Shown here: positions 22,501 through 34,600 of the stretch, one piece after another
How positions within the stretch are numbered: the first letter of the stretch is position 1
How the letters are laid out: every line of letters begins with the position of its first letter
Program-made: the position numbers and the translations under genes
Origin: Hymenolepis diminuta
Taxonomy: Eukaryota > Platyhelminthes > Cestoda > Cyclophyllidea > Hymenolepididae
DNA: 64,000 nucleotides
Direction: 5' to 3'
Assembly (NCBI GenBank): GCA_900708905.1
Contig: CAADRB010000009.1
Coordinates: 3,052,680 to 3,116,679, forward strand
Notes under the pieces: model-generated
What the model saw: the letters and a program-made list of their open reading frames with translations, nothing else
Told to the model about the DNA's origin: nothing
The model's database searches: none

Positions 22501-23598
22501 GTGATCACTAGCTTAACCTAGTTTCAGTCTACCTCACAGCCATGGGCTTTGTATCTTACATTATCTGTTTGACATCAATGGAGGCATGAAGATGCCTGAC
22601 ATAAAACAGGTTATATTCAGTCAGCAAACAAATGATTAAATAAAGTTATAAGACATGAATTGCATGTGATAATTACGCAGATTGTTCCAGGGTACATTTT
22701 AGCGAAATCTAAACTATTAGAAAACTCGTTCTGCCGTACAATTGTTCAAATTAGGTATTTCTACCTTGAATATACACTATTTAACGCTATATAAAATTAC
22801 ACGCGTTCCTGCGTTCACATTTAATGATGGACACAACCACCAAATGAATTAAATCTTAGCCTTTTAACATTTCCTCTGTATTAAAAAAATAATCCCCAAA
22901 ACACTTTCAATTAGTGTGAAATAGAATCAAGTATTAGTTTTTAAAAGAAATAATATACGATAGTGACCTAGCCGAATTGAATTTCAATTTGATTTTTACT
23001 TAAATCTGGTCCCAGTTAACACCCTTGTTTGTCCTATGTGTGTCAGCAGATATGTTCTGTCTTACCCTCGCATGTAGGAGCGCATTTCTCTGTCCCCCTT
23101 CGCAAATGAACTGTCTTTTATAGCCATGTCATATTCTGTATTTACTCACTAAGATATATTCAATGGTTTTCCCAATTTCGGACTTAGAGTAGATTGAGAC
23201 TAGCAATTTAGGGGCATTTGGTGGTTGGGGGTTTGGCCATCTAAGTTTTTCAGTTGGCAGCTTAATAGGGTGGACAGTCCAGTTACGCTAATCTTGTGTC
23301 ACGACAAAACAACACGGATTTTGCGGGCATATTCTGTGCCGACAAACATATTATTTGATTTTAACTTCATGCATTTCTGCTGCTTAACGCAATCAAATTG
23401 TCGTACAAGGATTTCTATTGTACATTTCATTCACATGATTAACAAAAAATGGCCAGTTAATGTCCTAACTACAGTACGACTTGAACACCAAAACGAAACT
23501 TTCAACATTGTATTTACTAAAGAGCAACAAAAGCGAAATATGAACTGTCGTTTTTCTAAAAGTAGATTTTTACCTTTCCTTGCACTTTTATCAGGTTG
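19550..23598. other. Intergenic region downstream of ORC5
   Basis: About 4 kb without a supportable gene. An ATTAAA near 19570 may serve ORC5 polyadenylation. A 26-nt perfect palindrome lies at 21556-21581. The stretch 22360-22560 is less AT-rich and could be an old repeat, but I could not assign it. The 132-codon plus frame at 23225-23623 matches nothing I know and runs into the mariner end. Confidence 0.5.
21556..21581. repeat. 26-nt perfect palindrome
   Basis: Sequence 21556-21581 equals its own reverse complement; its half is ATACTTACCTATA. It also reads as two facing splice-donor-like GTAAGT motifs. No associated gene. Confidence 0.8.
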
Positions 23599-23600
23599 TA

Positions 23601-24858
23601 ACAGAAGTTCTGTCCATTTTTAAATTTGAATTAAAGTGAAAATGTTGTCAAAAATACATTTATTTAGTGTTCAAAATAGTCACTGTTATTATTAATTACA
23701 TCTTCCCATCTTGCCATAAGCTTTCTGATTCCTTCTTCATAGAATTTAGCCAGTTTGGACTCATTTCGATCTCTTCTCCTGAAGTAAGCCTTTGAAGTCC
23801 CATTAAATGATTCTGTACGCTCCTGAAAAGATGAAAATCGGTTGACGCAAAAGAAGATAGAGAAAATATGGTGGGTGATACACGACTTCCCAGCCAAATT
23901 CTTCAACGAGATTTTTGGTTGCTCTTGAAGTGTGAGGTCTGGCATTGTCATGATGTCAAGGAGTACAGAATCACCTCTCTTCGATCGATCAAAGAAGGCA
24001 ATTTTTCCTGACGTTAACCACTTTTAAATGAGTTAGCTGCTGACAGTAAACTTTAGATGTTACTGTTTGATGTTCACCCATTAGTTGATAATAAACAATT
24101 CCTTTCAAATTCCACCATACACACCAAAGGAGCGCTTTTCGGGTGCAGTCCACCTCTCGGTTTGAAAGTGGAATTGGTTTTGAACCACGACTTAGTCACT
24201 GTCTTTTGCGCTTAACGTTGTTGTAAAGGATCCACCACTTCTCATTGCTATCAGTTATGATTCGGTCTAGAATAAGGTGCCTGAAGTTCAGTTCACGAGA
24301 AGGCAGTGAAACACAAGAGGTCACACTGTTGCTTGTTGATTTCTGACAAATCCCATTTCATTTGTGGGACCCATTTCTCAGCCACGTCTTTTCATTTCTC
24401 TATATACGGTCATACAGCGGCTTACGTAAAAGGTTTTGCTCAGTTCCTTAGTAGTGCAGGTTGGATTTTCATTAATGGCAACTTGCAATTGCTCAGAATT
24501 GAGTTTTTCGAGCATCCTGTTCTCGGTTCGTCTTTCAGGCCGAAGTCATCCTTTTTGAAACCACCTGCAGAAAACCACCTTCTGCAGGCCTTATCATTCC
24601 ATTAGTGCCCTTGAGTGTTTTTGCTGCTGAGCTTGTCGTATTTCCCTTGTGAAATTCAAATAGTGAAATATGTCTGTGCTCTTTATTTAGAGTGCACATT
24701 AGGGCTAGAAATAGTTATTAATAACGATGATCATCAGACAGTCTGAAAGAAGAAATAATATTTTATTAATTATTATAGATAAGCATACAAAATTAACAAG
24801 CTAAATTGAAGTAATCGTGCCCTAAACACATAGCCCAAAAATTGGACAGAACTTCACT
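23601..24858 (-). mobile_element. Degenerate mariner element
   Basis: About 1.26 kb, bounded by inverted repeats sharing GAAGTTCTGTCCA (left 23604-23616; right, as reverse complement, about 24843-24855) followed by T-runs. TA dinucleotides lie just outside at 23599-23600 and 24859-24860, the usual mariner target duplication. The interior is a minus-strand transposase remnant. Size, terminal repeats and motifs all fit Tc1/mariner. Confidence 0.8.
23664..24720 (-). pseudogene. Mariner transposase remnant
   Basis: Minus-strand matches in order: an N-terminal helix-turn-helix part in several frames (LNSEQLQVAINENPTCTTKE then ELSKTF-VSRCMTVY), the catalytic HDNARPHTSRATKNLVEEFG, DFHLFRS with the third Asp of the D,D34D motif in a shifted frame, and the C-terminal end RKLMARWEDVINNNSDYFEH. 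Multiple stops and frame shifts break it, so it is inactive. The plus-strand frame at 24306-24605 is a shadow. Confidence 0.8.
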
Positions 24859-24860
24859 TA

Positions 24861-25596
24861 CAGTCAGATACTTTCAGGCTACTTGAGAGATTCATTTCAG
24901 GTTATTTATTTCCAAGAAAATGTGAGACAATTGAATTGAAATCACTGACAACTTCATCCTCAAATATTTATAAATCAGATCCCTTTCGTTTTATATTTTT
25001 GGAGAACTTCTACGTCCTAAATTGCTTAAAATGGAAAAAACTGATAATTTCTCCACTTTTGACTTCTTTACAGTAGTGTTTAAGCTTAGAATAAGCTGAA
25101 ATTCTCATACCTAAAATTTTATACAACTGTGACTAGCCAGCTAAGATTTTTAATGCAACAAAGATTAATTATTACTTTTCCTTCTTCCTGTGGTCTCATT
25201 AAATGACCGGATTGGGCTGAGCTTCTAGTGAACGTTTTGATTAATACATATCCATGAAATTTCGGATCAATCACAAAAAATGTGCACATTCACAGCAAAT
25301 TATTGAATTAAACCGTAATAATGAAAATGACAATGTATATCTTAAAGCTAGATAGAGAGAAAATACATTTGGGGACGGGAAATGACATTTATTTATCGAT
25401 TAGACACAATTGTTAAGAGAAGCCACAAATGGACAGAAAAAAGGAGAGAGATTAAAGAAAAGACAGGAAAAAAGCACAAGAACAAACAAAAACATGTTCA
25501 TCTCTGCCTCTCCTCATCCTCCAAAATCCATTACTTCCAAGGAGAAGTGAAAAGACGAGGAGAACTGAGAATGGCAGGTCGAACTGATGCGTGTCG
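24861..25596. other. Between the mariner copy and the IA-2 stop codon
   Basis: 3' flank of the minus-strand IA-2 gene. A minus-strand AATAAA at 25388-25393 lies about 200 nt past the stop and could be its polyadenylation signal. Nothing else recognised. Confidence 0.5.
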
Positions 25597-25695
25597 TTAT
25601 GGCGCAGTAACAGAGGTGGGATTAGAAGCAGTAGTGGAATTCAGCATCATATTCACCTCCTCAGCAATTGCAGCTAGGACCAGCTCGAACTGACC
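25597..25695 (-). CDS. PTPRN: IA-2 last exon
   Basis: [19 protein letters not shown] then a 13-residue tail ending SVTAP and TAA. Human IA-2 ends [21 protein letters not shown], so the match is close and the tail slightly longer. Confidence 0.92.
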   Translation of the reverse strand, partial: GQFELVLAAIAEEVNMMLNSTTASNPTSVTAP

Positions 25696-28600
25696 CTAAA
25701 TACAAAAATAGTTATTATTATTGATGTCATTAAATATGCCACATTTTCTAGTGTTTTAAAGAAAAAAATATTCTCTCCGAAAATAATTCTTTTATCCAAT
25801 GATCTTAATTTTTCACCTTTTTAAATCCCGTTTATTTCATGCAGATTATATCACTTACCCAGTGTCAACTAACTGTTTTTGGCTGTTGAAAGTGACTGAC
25901 TTTACTCAGACTTACTGCAAATAAATAGGAAGAGAGCTTAAGTGTAGTAATTTCACTAGGACTGTTAACAATGATTATTTACGACGAACGATTTCCTTTT
26001 AAGTTAATTGGTTTTGAAGGACAGACCGCAGCCCATTAGAAGATATTTCCGTCAATGTATTCAGCTAAAACTTACCGTCAAGACACAAAAAACAGAACGC
26101 TCTCGGAAATGTTTTTTTAATAAGTCATGATGATGGAGCAATTCCTCTATGCCGAGACAATGAATATTCCCCTTTTTACGGCGCTCAGACAGTTAGATTT
26201 CTCAAATCTAAAATTCTTTTAAAAAGAGAAATCTATGGCTTGTAGTAACACCCAGATCAAACACCTTTTTAGACTTAATGTTGTAATTTACTTTGTTTTA
26301 CGTGTTCCAAATTGTGAACATGTAACAAAAGCGTCTCATTATCTCTGAAATCCTCCTTTAATTAAACGATAAAGACTAGGTAATTGAGGCTTCATACTTA
26401 TATTTTCATGCTCACTTTGATATAAAGATAAATTCAAGACTCTCATGTAAGTGATGAAAGAAAAAATTAACAGGACAAAGCATTAAATACAAAGTAAGTT
26501 ATGCACGTACACAGGTGCTGAATTAAACCACTCTGTTATACACGCTTTTGATTGCATAAGAACCACATTATTGATTTTTTCGGATAGATAGTTTATATCT
26601 GCACGCATTTAAAATTTAAGGAGAACAATCAGAAACCAACTTTGTCAATCTGAAAGTTCTTATGCGCATTCCCGCTTTTGTTCTCGCTAAACTCAAATGT
26701 TCATGACCGAAGAACAATGGATTCTTTTATGCTTTTCACCTTTTCATCAACCCGTTCATAATATCATAACGAAGTAGAGGAAGTTTTGACTAAATATCCG
26801 TTCCTACAACAATTGCCTATTTTTGCCTTCCCCCCATGTATAATATAGCATTTGATTCAAATATTTTATTCACCACTGAAATGACGTAAAATAAATAAAG
26901 GAACAATTGCTATGATAGAACACCGTAGAATCTATTTCTAAAAACATTAGCACTCAAAACGTCACAAACCCGACGACAGCGGTGAGCGTTTTTCAATTTC
27001 TCTTAACAGTGCGATTTCCAACTAGCTTCTCAGATGTCAGTGGAAGGATGAATGTGCCCTTAGTTTGGAAGAAAACTAGAAAAATGTCTATTTGCTTATG
27101 TAAACAAAGGAAAGAGAGAACATAGAGACTCACATATAGTCTTCTATTTTGAGAATAAAACTTTTATAAGTACCGAAATTCAGCACCCACTAACTGCCAT
27201 CAATGTCTTTTTATCCAAAATAATCTCAGAAAACCAGCAAGTGAACAATATGTTAAGCTTCCATATAAATCAATTTTACGCAAATCATTCCACAGTATTT
27301 GGACAGCCAAATTGGGGAGTTACAATGACTAATGAAGTGGCTAGATAAAACAGTTAACAGTGAATTATTTTGATAATATTACTGGTCTTGAATGTAATTA
27401 AAAGGTCAGAAAGAGAAATTTGTCAAAAATATAACAAAAACATTCACCGTACATTCCTGATTATTATAACATTTCTAAATTAGCCTTGAGTCATAATTTA
27501 AAAAAAAACAGCGTTTACCAGAAAAGCTTTTTTTAAGTTATGGAAAACGAAAACGAATTAAGTAATATACAGTTACCTTAGTTTTTATCATGCCTTGTCG
27601 TTGATCACGAAGATGCTCAAGAGAAGCTGCCACATCCAACTCCTTAACACCTTTGCTTATTCGACTAAGGACCAGATCCAACAGAAGATAGGTTCCGGTC
27701 TTGCTCGATCCATCCCTTAATCGCATAGAGTTATTGGAATTAATTTTAAAAATTACATAATTAAGTAAAATTAACATATGAGCAGGCGTTCCGGCACTGC
27801 TCTAGGACAAGCTCCCAGCGTTTTGGATAGGAAGTCGACAAATCAAAGCTGTGATGTACATGTTGTGTTTCGAGATGAGCACTTTTCCCAGGACATCTCT
27901 AGGTCACCGACCAACCTTATCGACATGCCGCCTCTGACAATTTGACGTTTAATCTGGACAAAGTGTTATCAGCGGTAGGTTTTTCTTCTCATTAAAATCA
28001 ACAAAAATACTATTCGTACATATACAGTCTTAGTTTAGCCAATAAAGGGCCTGGAATAGCTGTACTATTGTCCTATATCTCTTCTGTTCTGAGTCAATTG
28101 ACTATTGACTTGGATCAAACAAGTATTTTGCACATATTTTCAACAAATTAACACATTATAACTATAAATCCATTTCAATCAATTAAAAAACAAAACAGGA
28201 CATCTTAAATTTTGTTATCAAAAGGTCATTAATTAATATGCATTCACGACGAAATGTGGAATGATAATTAAGGAAGACAAACGTTTCTTTACAGAGAAAA
28301 AAAATGCTCAAGAAAGAAATTAATAAGGACAAAATGCTTAAAAAAATGTTTAAATATATTTAAATTTCAAAGTAAAGCGCAATACTGATCTAACCTCAGG
28401 AAAAACCAGCGGCTTTTAGGTTACTAGCTAAAGACAATGAAGAACAGAATGAAAAGGAATGCATTGGGTAAAAGATACATCTGTATTGAGAGGAACCAAG
28501 AAGCAAACTTGCCAACTAAATGGCTACTCAAAATAGGGAAAGGTGAGCAAGTGAAATTAGACCAAATACGCACACTAGAGAGTGAGATGCAGGAATCGGA

Positions 28601-31600
28601 CTTTTCAGGCAAATTTGATAGGCGATTAAGAATTAAACTGCCTCTAATTTCCAAAATTAAAAACGGTACAACAAAAGAAAAATGCCACTCCTCTCACTGT
28701 TGATTTTTTGTAATGTTAAAATATGAATTAAAAATTTACTCTTTCGAACACAAATGGTATCATTAGTTTCATTATTTTGTCATATTTTTGAAATCTCAAT
28801 GAATTTTATAAATTAACCTAAATATACATGATATAAATTTAACTTTCAATTAAAAAGCATATCTGAAAATTGAGAAAATTTATTGGTGAAATTATCACAT
28901 ATTTACTAACATAAAAATAAATTTCACAAATATTTATGTTTTTTTTAGATTAAAGGTGACTCACGAGACACTTTAAACACACGAATAATTAATTATATAC
29001 TACCACCGCTGCGGTCACTGTAACAACAATAAGTGTGTGATAATGTTTCATTTACGATAAATTTGGAGCTAATAATCTAGTCCTTTGTTAAATGTTTTAT
29101 TCAAGAGAGCTTTTTCATTTGACTAAAAGCGTGTTCGAGTTCAGTTACTCATAATACTATTGTATTTTTCAAATTAATAAATTGCATCCCGTATAAGAAT
29201 TAAATACTCAATTTGTAATTGGATTTCAACTCTAAATTACCTCAAAACTTTTCAAACTAACATTCTTAAACTCTGAAGATTTTCATTTTTATTTTCTTTT
29301 ATTGCAATTTTTCGGGCTAATATGAACTTTATTCTTCTTCGATCTTACCAGTTAATTTTATATATTTATATATTAAGCAAAATTCTTGAAATAAAATAAG
29401 AGAAATCCTCCTCAAATTAGCAAATGATTTCATTGCTATCTAATAAGGTGTGACTCATCCATTTGATAGACTAGGCTTTAAACTAATATTTCGATAACGG
29501 ATAAATTACAACCAACCACCCAAGTAGAAGTCAAATGGTGGAATTTCAAAAAAAATTGACAATAATGGGGAGAGATCGCAATTTTCCATACAATAAACTG
29601 AGAAAGCAAAACACAAAATGGTGATCAGATGCAGGGTGCTTAATCGAGGGGGAAGTGAGTGAAAATTTGAGTTGCTGATATTACAGGGACGAATTTTTTC
29701 TGAAACCCGAGTTTTGTTCAAGAAAACGATCTTTCTTCTCTCTTCTTTTTTACTAGCTTCTTGGAATTCTTAAGCACATTAGTTTAAACACTGTTGAACT
29801 CTGATCTTTGAAGGTAAAATTTCACAATGATTTTCATATAAAGGTCTCTTGCAAAACTGTTCCACTAAAGATTAAAGTTGACAAACCCAAATAACAATTT
29901 AGAAGATTAGGCAGATTTATCTTTTTCCTTATAGCCTGGATGATTATCAGAAGTTAAAAATAGCCTGTGCTGTACTCAAATATTAATAGAACATAATTTC
30001 TCCGGTTTCTATAAAGAAGAATGAAAAATTCTCGGCTGGTCTAAAGGTATGTAGCTTTGAAAATTTTTCTTACGAAGAATAGAGCACATCATTTTTTTAG
30101 AAACGTAAAACATATTTAAACTCTTCAATTGTATATTTAAACGTAAACACTGTGATTCTACTAAGCTCACACCGAAGCTAAATCTTTCAATTGAAATTAA
30201 TTTTTAAATTTTGTTACAAGATAAGATCAATTAAATTTGCGTTTCTTCTTAAGTTAATTAAAATTATTTTTGGTATAAGAAATAATATATACAATATTAT
30301 CTTACTTGCAGTGGACGATAACCGGACTATTCTTCGCCCTGAACGATCTGTTAACTTTTCTAAAATTAAATAAACGTATATGTTTTTATATTTGCATATT
30401 TATTTGATTAATAATTAGAAATAAATTGGATCATGATTATAAATACATTGAAGCTTTAAAATGACTTAGATTAATAGCTTTTTAACTAATGGATGTAGCA
30501 TAAAATTATTCTCAACGAGTATTGGTGCATTTTTATTTTTGTTATTCTACCCTTTTGCTAAAATTTGGAAAGTTTTAAATCCCATTATCGCATAATTGCA
30601 TTGTAAACGAACTAAAAATGTACCCCTTAAGCAAATAATTTTAAAATACATTTATAAAAACATAAGGAATTTAACGAAATTAACCAATAGGTTTCATTCT
30701 TTCATTATCAATAATCCGTTACATTTCTGCTACTAAAAAGTCGATAAACCGAAGTAACTTTTTTCCTAAAGACTTAAATAAAGCAAAGTAAATAAACTAT
30801 CTACCTAAAGTATTATAACTGAAAGATACTGAAATTGTCCAAAAACCAAGATTTTCCCTTTTTACCTTTCTTACAGACAAGTGAATGAAAGAAGTTACTG
30901 AAATATCACTATTTGCATTCACAACGATAGCCAATAAGAGATTGAGCAAAATTAGGCAACCGACCAATAGAAAATTGTTGGAATTAATTATGCCGTAAAA
31001 ACGTTATGGAGATGAAAAGTAAGACAAACAAGTGATGACACACCTTCTAAATTCAAGCAGTGTTTTGACTTCACACGATGGCGTATCTTCCGGCCAAATG
31101 AGGAAATGGAATTGCGTCACCGTACGTGTCTCACCGGAATCTTGGTCTTTCAAATAGAATGACCTGGTTATGTAATCACTAGATTGTTTGTGCTCGGAGA
31201 CCAGACGAACCTATAAGGCGTTTGTTAGAGAATATGCTCAGTTTGTTAAGACTTAAAGGATATTAAGATTATATTTATTTGAAAAAAAACGTTTCGGAGA
31301 TTTAAAATGAAGCTAAATAACGCTTATTTATGAAATGAATCACTGTAAGGTTTATTCATTATTTGGACAATATTGAAGCCACTGTTAAAGACCTCCTTTT
31401 AAATTATCCCATTTCTGTCTAGTCTATTCTGACTTATTTGATGCTACATATCTAATCTCCACCATGTTTAACTGTTTCCGCATATTCAAATGCAAATTAA
31501 TTCCGTTAACTCTGAGTGAATAAAAACAACTATTGAAGATTCTGGTTAGTTAGTTAGCTAATTAACTTTTACTCTAAAATTGCAAATTAAATTATCGATG

Positions 31601-34600
31601 TAATCAAATTTCAAGCCATTCTAAAACTAAATTATGATTTCTAAAGGAATTTTGTAAATATCCTTATGAATTAGTTAAATATAGTTTCTTAAATTAATAT
31701 CTTAAGCTTATTTAAAAGAATCGCAATACTCATTCCGACTATTCGCTCAAATTGACGTCCAGCATATTTGAATGACAATGGTGCGAATTTCAAATTCAGA
31801 AAGCAGAATAAAAATAAAAGAATTTTATTTACATTTCGTCCCGCATTTAAATTAGTGACTTTAAATAAAATGAAATGTGAGCTAATAAAAGGGCGGGAAA
31901 AATAAAAGGAATAAGGCAAATTAAAAAGTCAGAGAAACAAGCAGAACAATTTTTCATCTCGAGCCTCAACAATAGCTCGTCAATTAGTGGATAAAAGAAG
32001 CTAAAATTAAATATTACAAGTTGTGACAAAGAAGAAAAAGAGAAATTTTGAAAAAAATTTAATAAAGGGAAACGGTCACAAATTTTGTCAAATTGAAAAT
32101 GGATAATAATTAAAAAGACAGTTGCTTTCATTAATTTAGCCAGGGTAACAACATGTAACTAAAATTTTTAATTATTTTTACTTTTAGAAGCCATTAAGCC
32201 AATATATTACTAACGTTTGATGATAAGAAGAAAGCTGTATAAAATTTTGGAATAAAAATGCATAATAAACAAGGTCTATGCATTCAGATCAACAATATTC
32301 CAAAATAAATCTAAATTATAAACGCAAAATTTTTTCCTTCAATTAAAAATGCCATGGTTTTTGAAATCTCATAAAAAACTACAGAATCAGAATTTAATCA
32401 GGCTTAAAATTATTTTAATTTAGCTGAATTAAAACCTCAAAATTTCAAAATGTGTAAACGAAGAGCTTTTTAAAAATAAAAACGGTTGTGGATAGCTAAT
32501 CTTCTAAATTATTTGATTTCAATTAAATTTATTACGTTTGGACGTACATTCCGGATGGAAAACATAGACGGTTTGGAACAGCACATCCAACTGAACAGTT
32601 TTGGGGAGAATTCAATTGTTCTGTCTTATGTTAGACTGGAAACGGTAATTAATTATTGAATGTCCGACTTGAAAGAAAGATAAACCCTAAGAGAATTAAA
32701 GCTCGAAATCATTCGTATACCCTTCCACTTCTCTAAGATATAAAATCTGTACACATGTTTATTTGACAAATATCTTTGAGGAATGCTACAAGTTACTACC
32801 CTTGGATAAAAAAGTAATATACTGGAAAAAATTTTTGAGTAAAAAAAGAAATTACTGTCTTAAAATACGTTTGCAATAATTGACTTATAAGTCTTCTAAC
32901 TCTGAGGGTATCAGATCGATTCAACTCGGTGCACATCCAGTGACATGAATGGCAAATCGCACAGGTTAATCATACCCAACAATGGGGATGATAGAGAGCA
33001 AAGCTTTCACACTGGTTTCGTGGTACCTCTCCTTTAACTTAGTCAGCCGTTGTTTAGGAAGCTTATCCGAATGTTCAAACATTACGTAATTGTTCAAGGC
33101 TTTTTTAACATGATTTTGATTGTACAACAAAATTCTGAAAACAGAAATATTATAATTATGCTATCTTTTCCTTTAAAACGCTTGATTTTGATGTCCATTT
33201 GTCACATTTAGGCCATTTCTATAAAAAACGATTATTTGCATAATTTTCCAACATATAAGGAACATTTTATGTCTCTACAAAACGTTTATAAAGCTATATC
33301 CGATGGCATCTATAAAACTCGTGTCTAGAGAAGTTAGCTGATCTGATCTGGGCTTTGCAGAGTAGCATTATCGGTTATTTTGAAATAATATTAAGGTTTA
33401 TAAACAATTAACTGGGCAACTTGAAAACTGTTGAAGTAAATTAAGGATACATTTTTACTTACTCAGAAACTGAAATTAGAAACCAAAATGGTCATCGGCT
33501 AGCAGTAGGAGAACAGAAAAGGGTAAGCACATCAATAGGGGAGACGGTGAGTGCAATTCCTCCGTTCAAGATAATTACTGCTGAACAGTTCCTTTAGACC
33601 ATTCAATCTCATCTACTGTATATGATGCATCACTTTCTGTATCTGCCAATAGCTGATTTCTACATTATCTACTAATTTACTTGTCTTCTTATCTTTTTTA
33701 TCCTTCCTCTCTGCTTCTCAAATACCCTTATACCTTGACAAGATCTAATTCAAATTGATCTCCCTCCCTTTTGCTATCGTCTGCAGCAAGAACGTAACAC
33801 TGCACATATTTGTCATATATCTCAGACTTCTACGAAAGCCAGGGTCTAAAACATCTATTATTACAACCGAACTATAGGAAAAAAATAAAATACACATTTT
33901 ATCGCTCCTATACTTTTCATCTACCACTAATACGAAGAAAAAGAGTCAAATCCAATTGAAATTCCCCGTATTATTTATTAATAAATGACAAAATAGGGAA
34001 AATTGGCACATCTGAATACTCTTTGTTCCCAAAGAGTATCACATGGAATATAAATAGAATTAATTGTATCTAGTACATCCGAAATGATGCTAATAAAGAT
34101 CCTCTTTGATTTCACAAGATTGTGTAACGCAAAAGTAGCAACTCCTAAAAGTATTTTTTCTCCTTAATTTAGTGACATGCGTGTTGAAAGAAGGCATGGG
34201 ATTCACCAATATTCTTACAAAATTTAAAAATAGCATGGCCAACAAATAGGAAGAATGAAGAGGCGAAAGAGAAAACTGAGAAGACGTTAGGTCGAAAATT
34301 ATTAAAGTGAGGCGATGGTTAAATAGTAGTGTAACGCTAAAAAGCAAAAGTAAGATGGCAGATGGAGATCGATAGAAAGCTTACTTAATTAGAGATAGAC
34401 CACAAGTGAAACTAGATATTTAGGAGGCGGATGAAATAGGTGGAAAAAGTCTCATGGACATGGTTAATCATTGGTAAGGGAGAAAGTCACCGTACATACT
34501 AAAAACTCAGTATTTCAACGGAACTGAGATCAATGAATAAATTACATCTGATAAAAGAAAGAGCTTTAGACGGCAGCCTATCCACTATTCAAAATTTTAT

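Noticed and set aside
23225..23623. 132-codon plus-strand open frame
   Set aside because: No homology recognised, composition like non-coding DNA, and it overlaps the mariner left end.
24306..24605. 99-codon plus-strand open frame
   Set aside because: Antisense to the mariner transposase remnant.
25382..25693. 103-codon plus-strand open frame
   Set aside because: Its second half is the complement of the last IA-2 exon; no family match.
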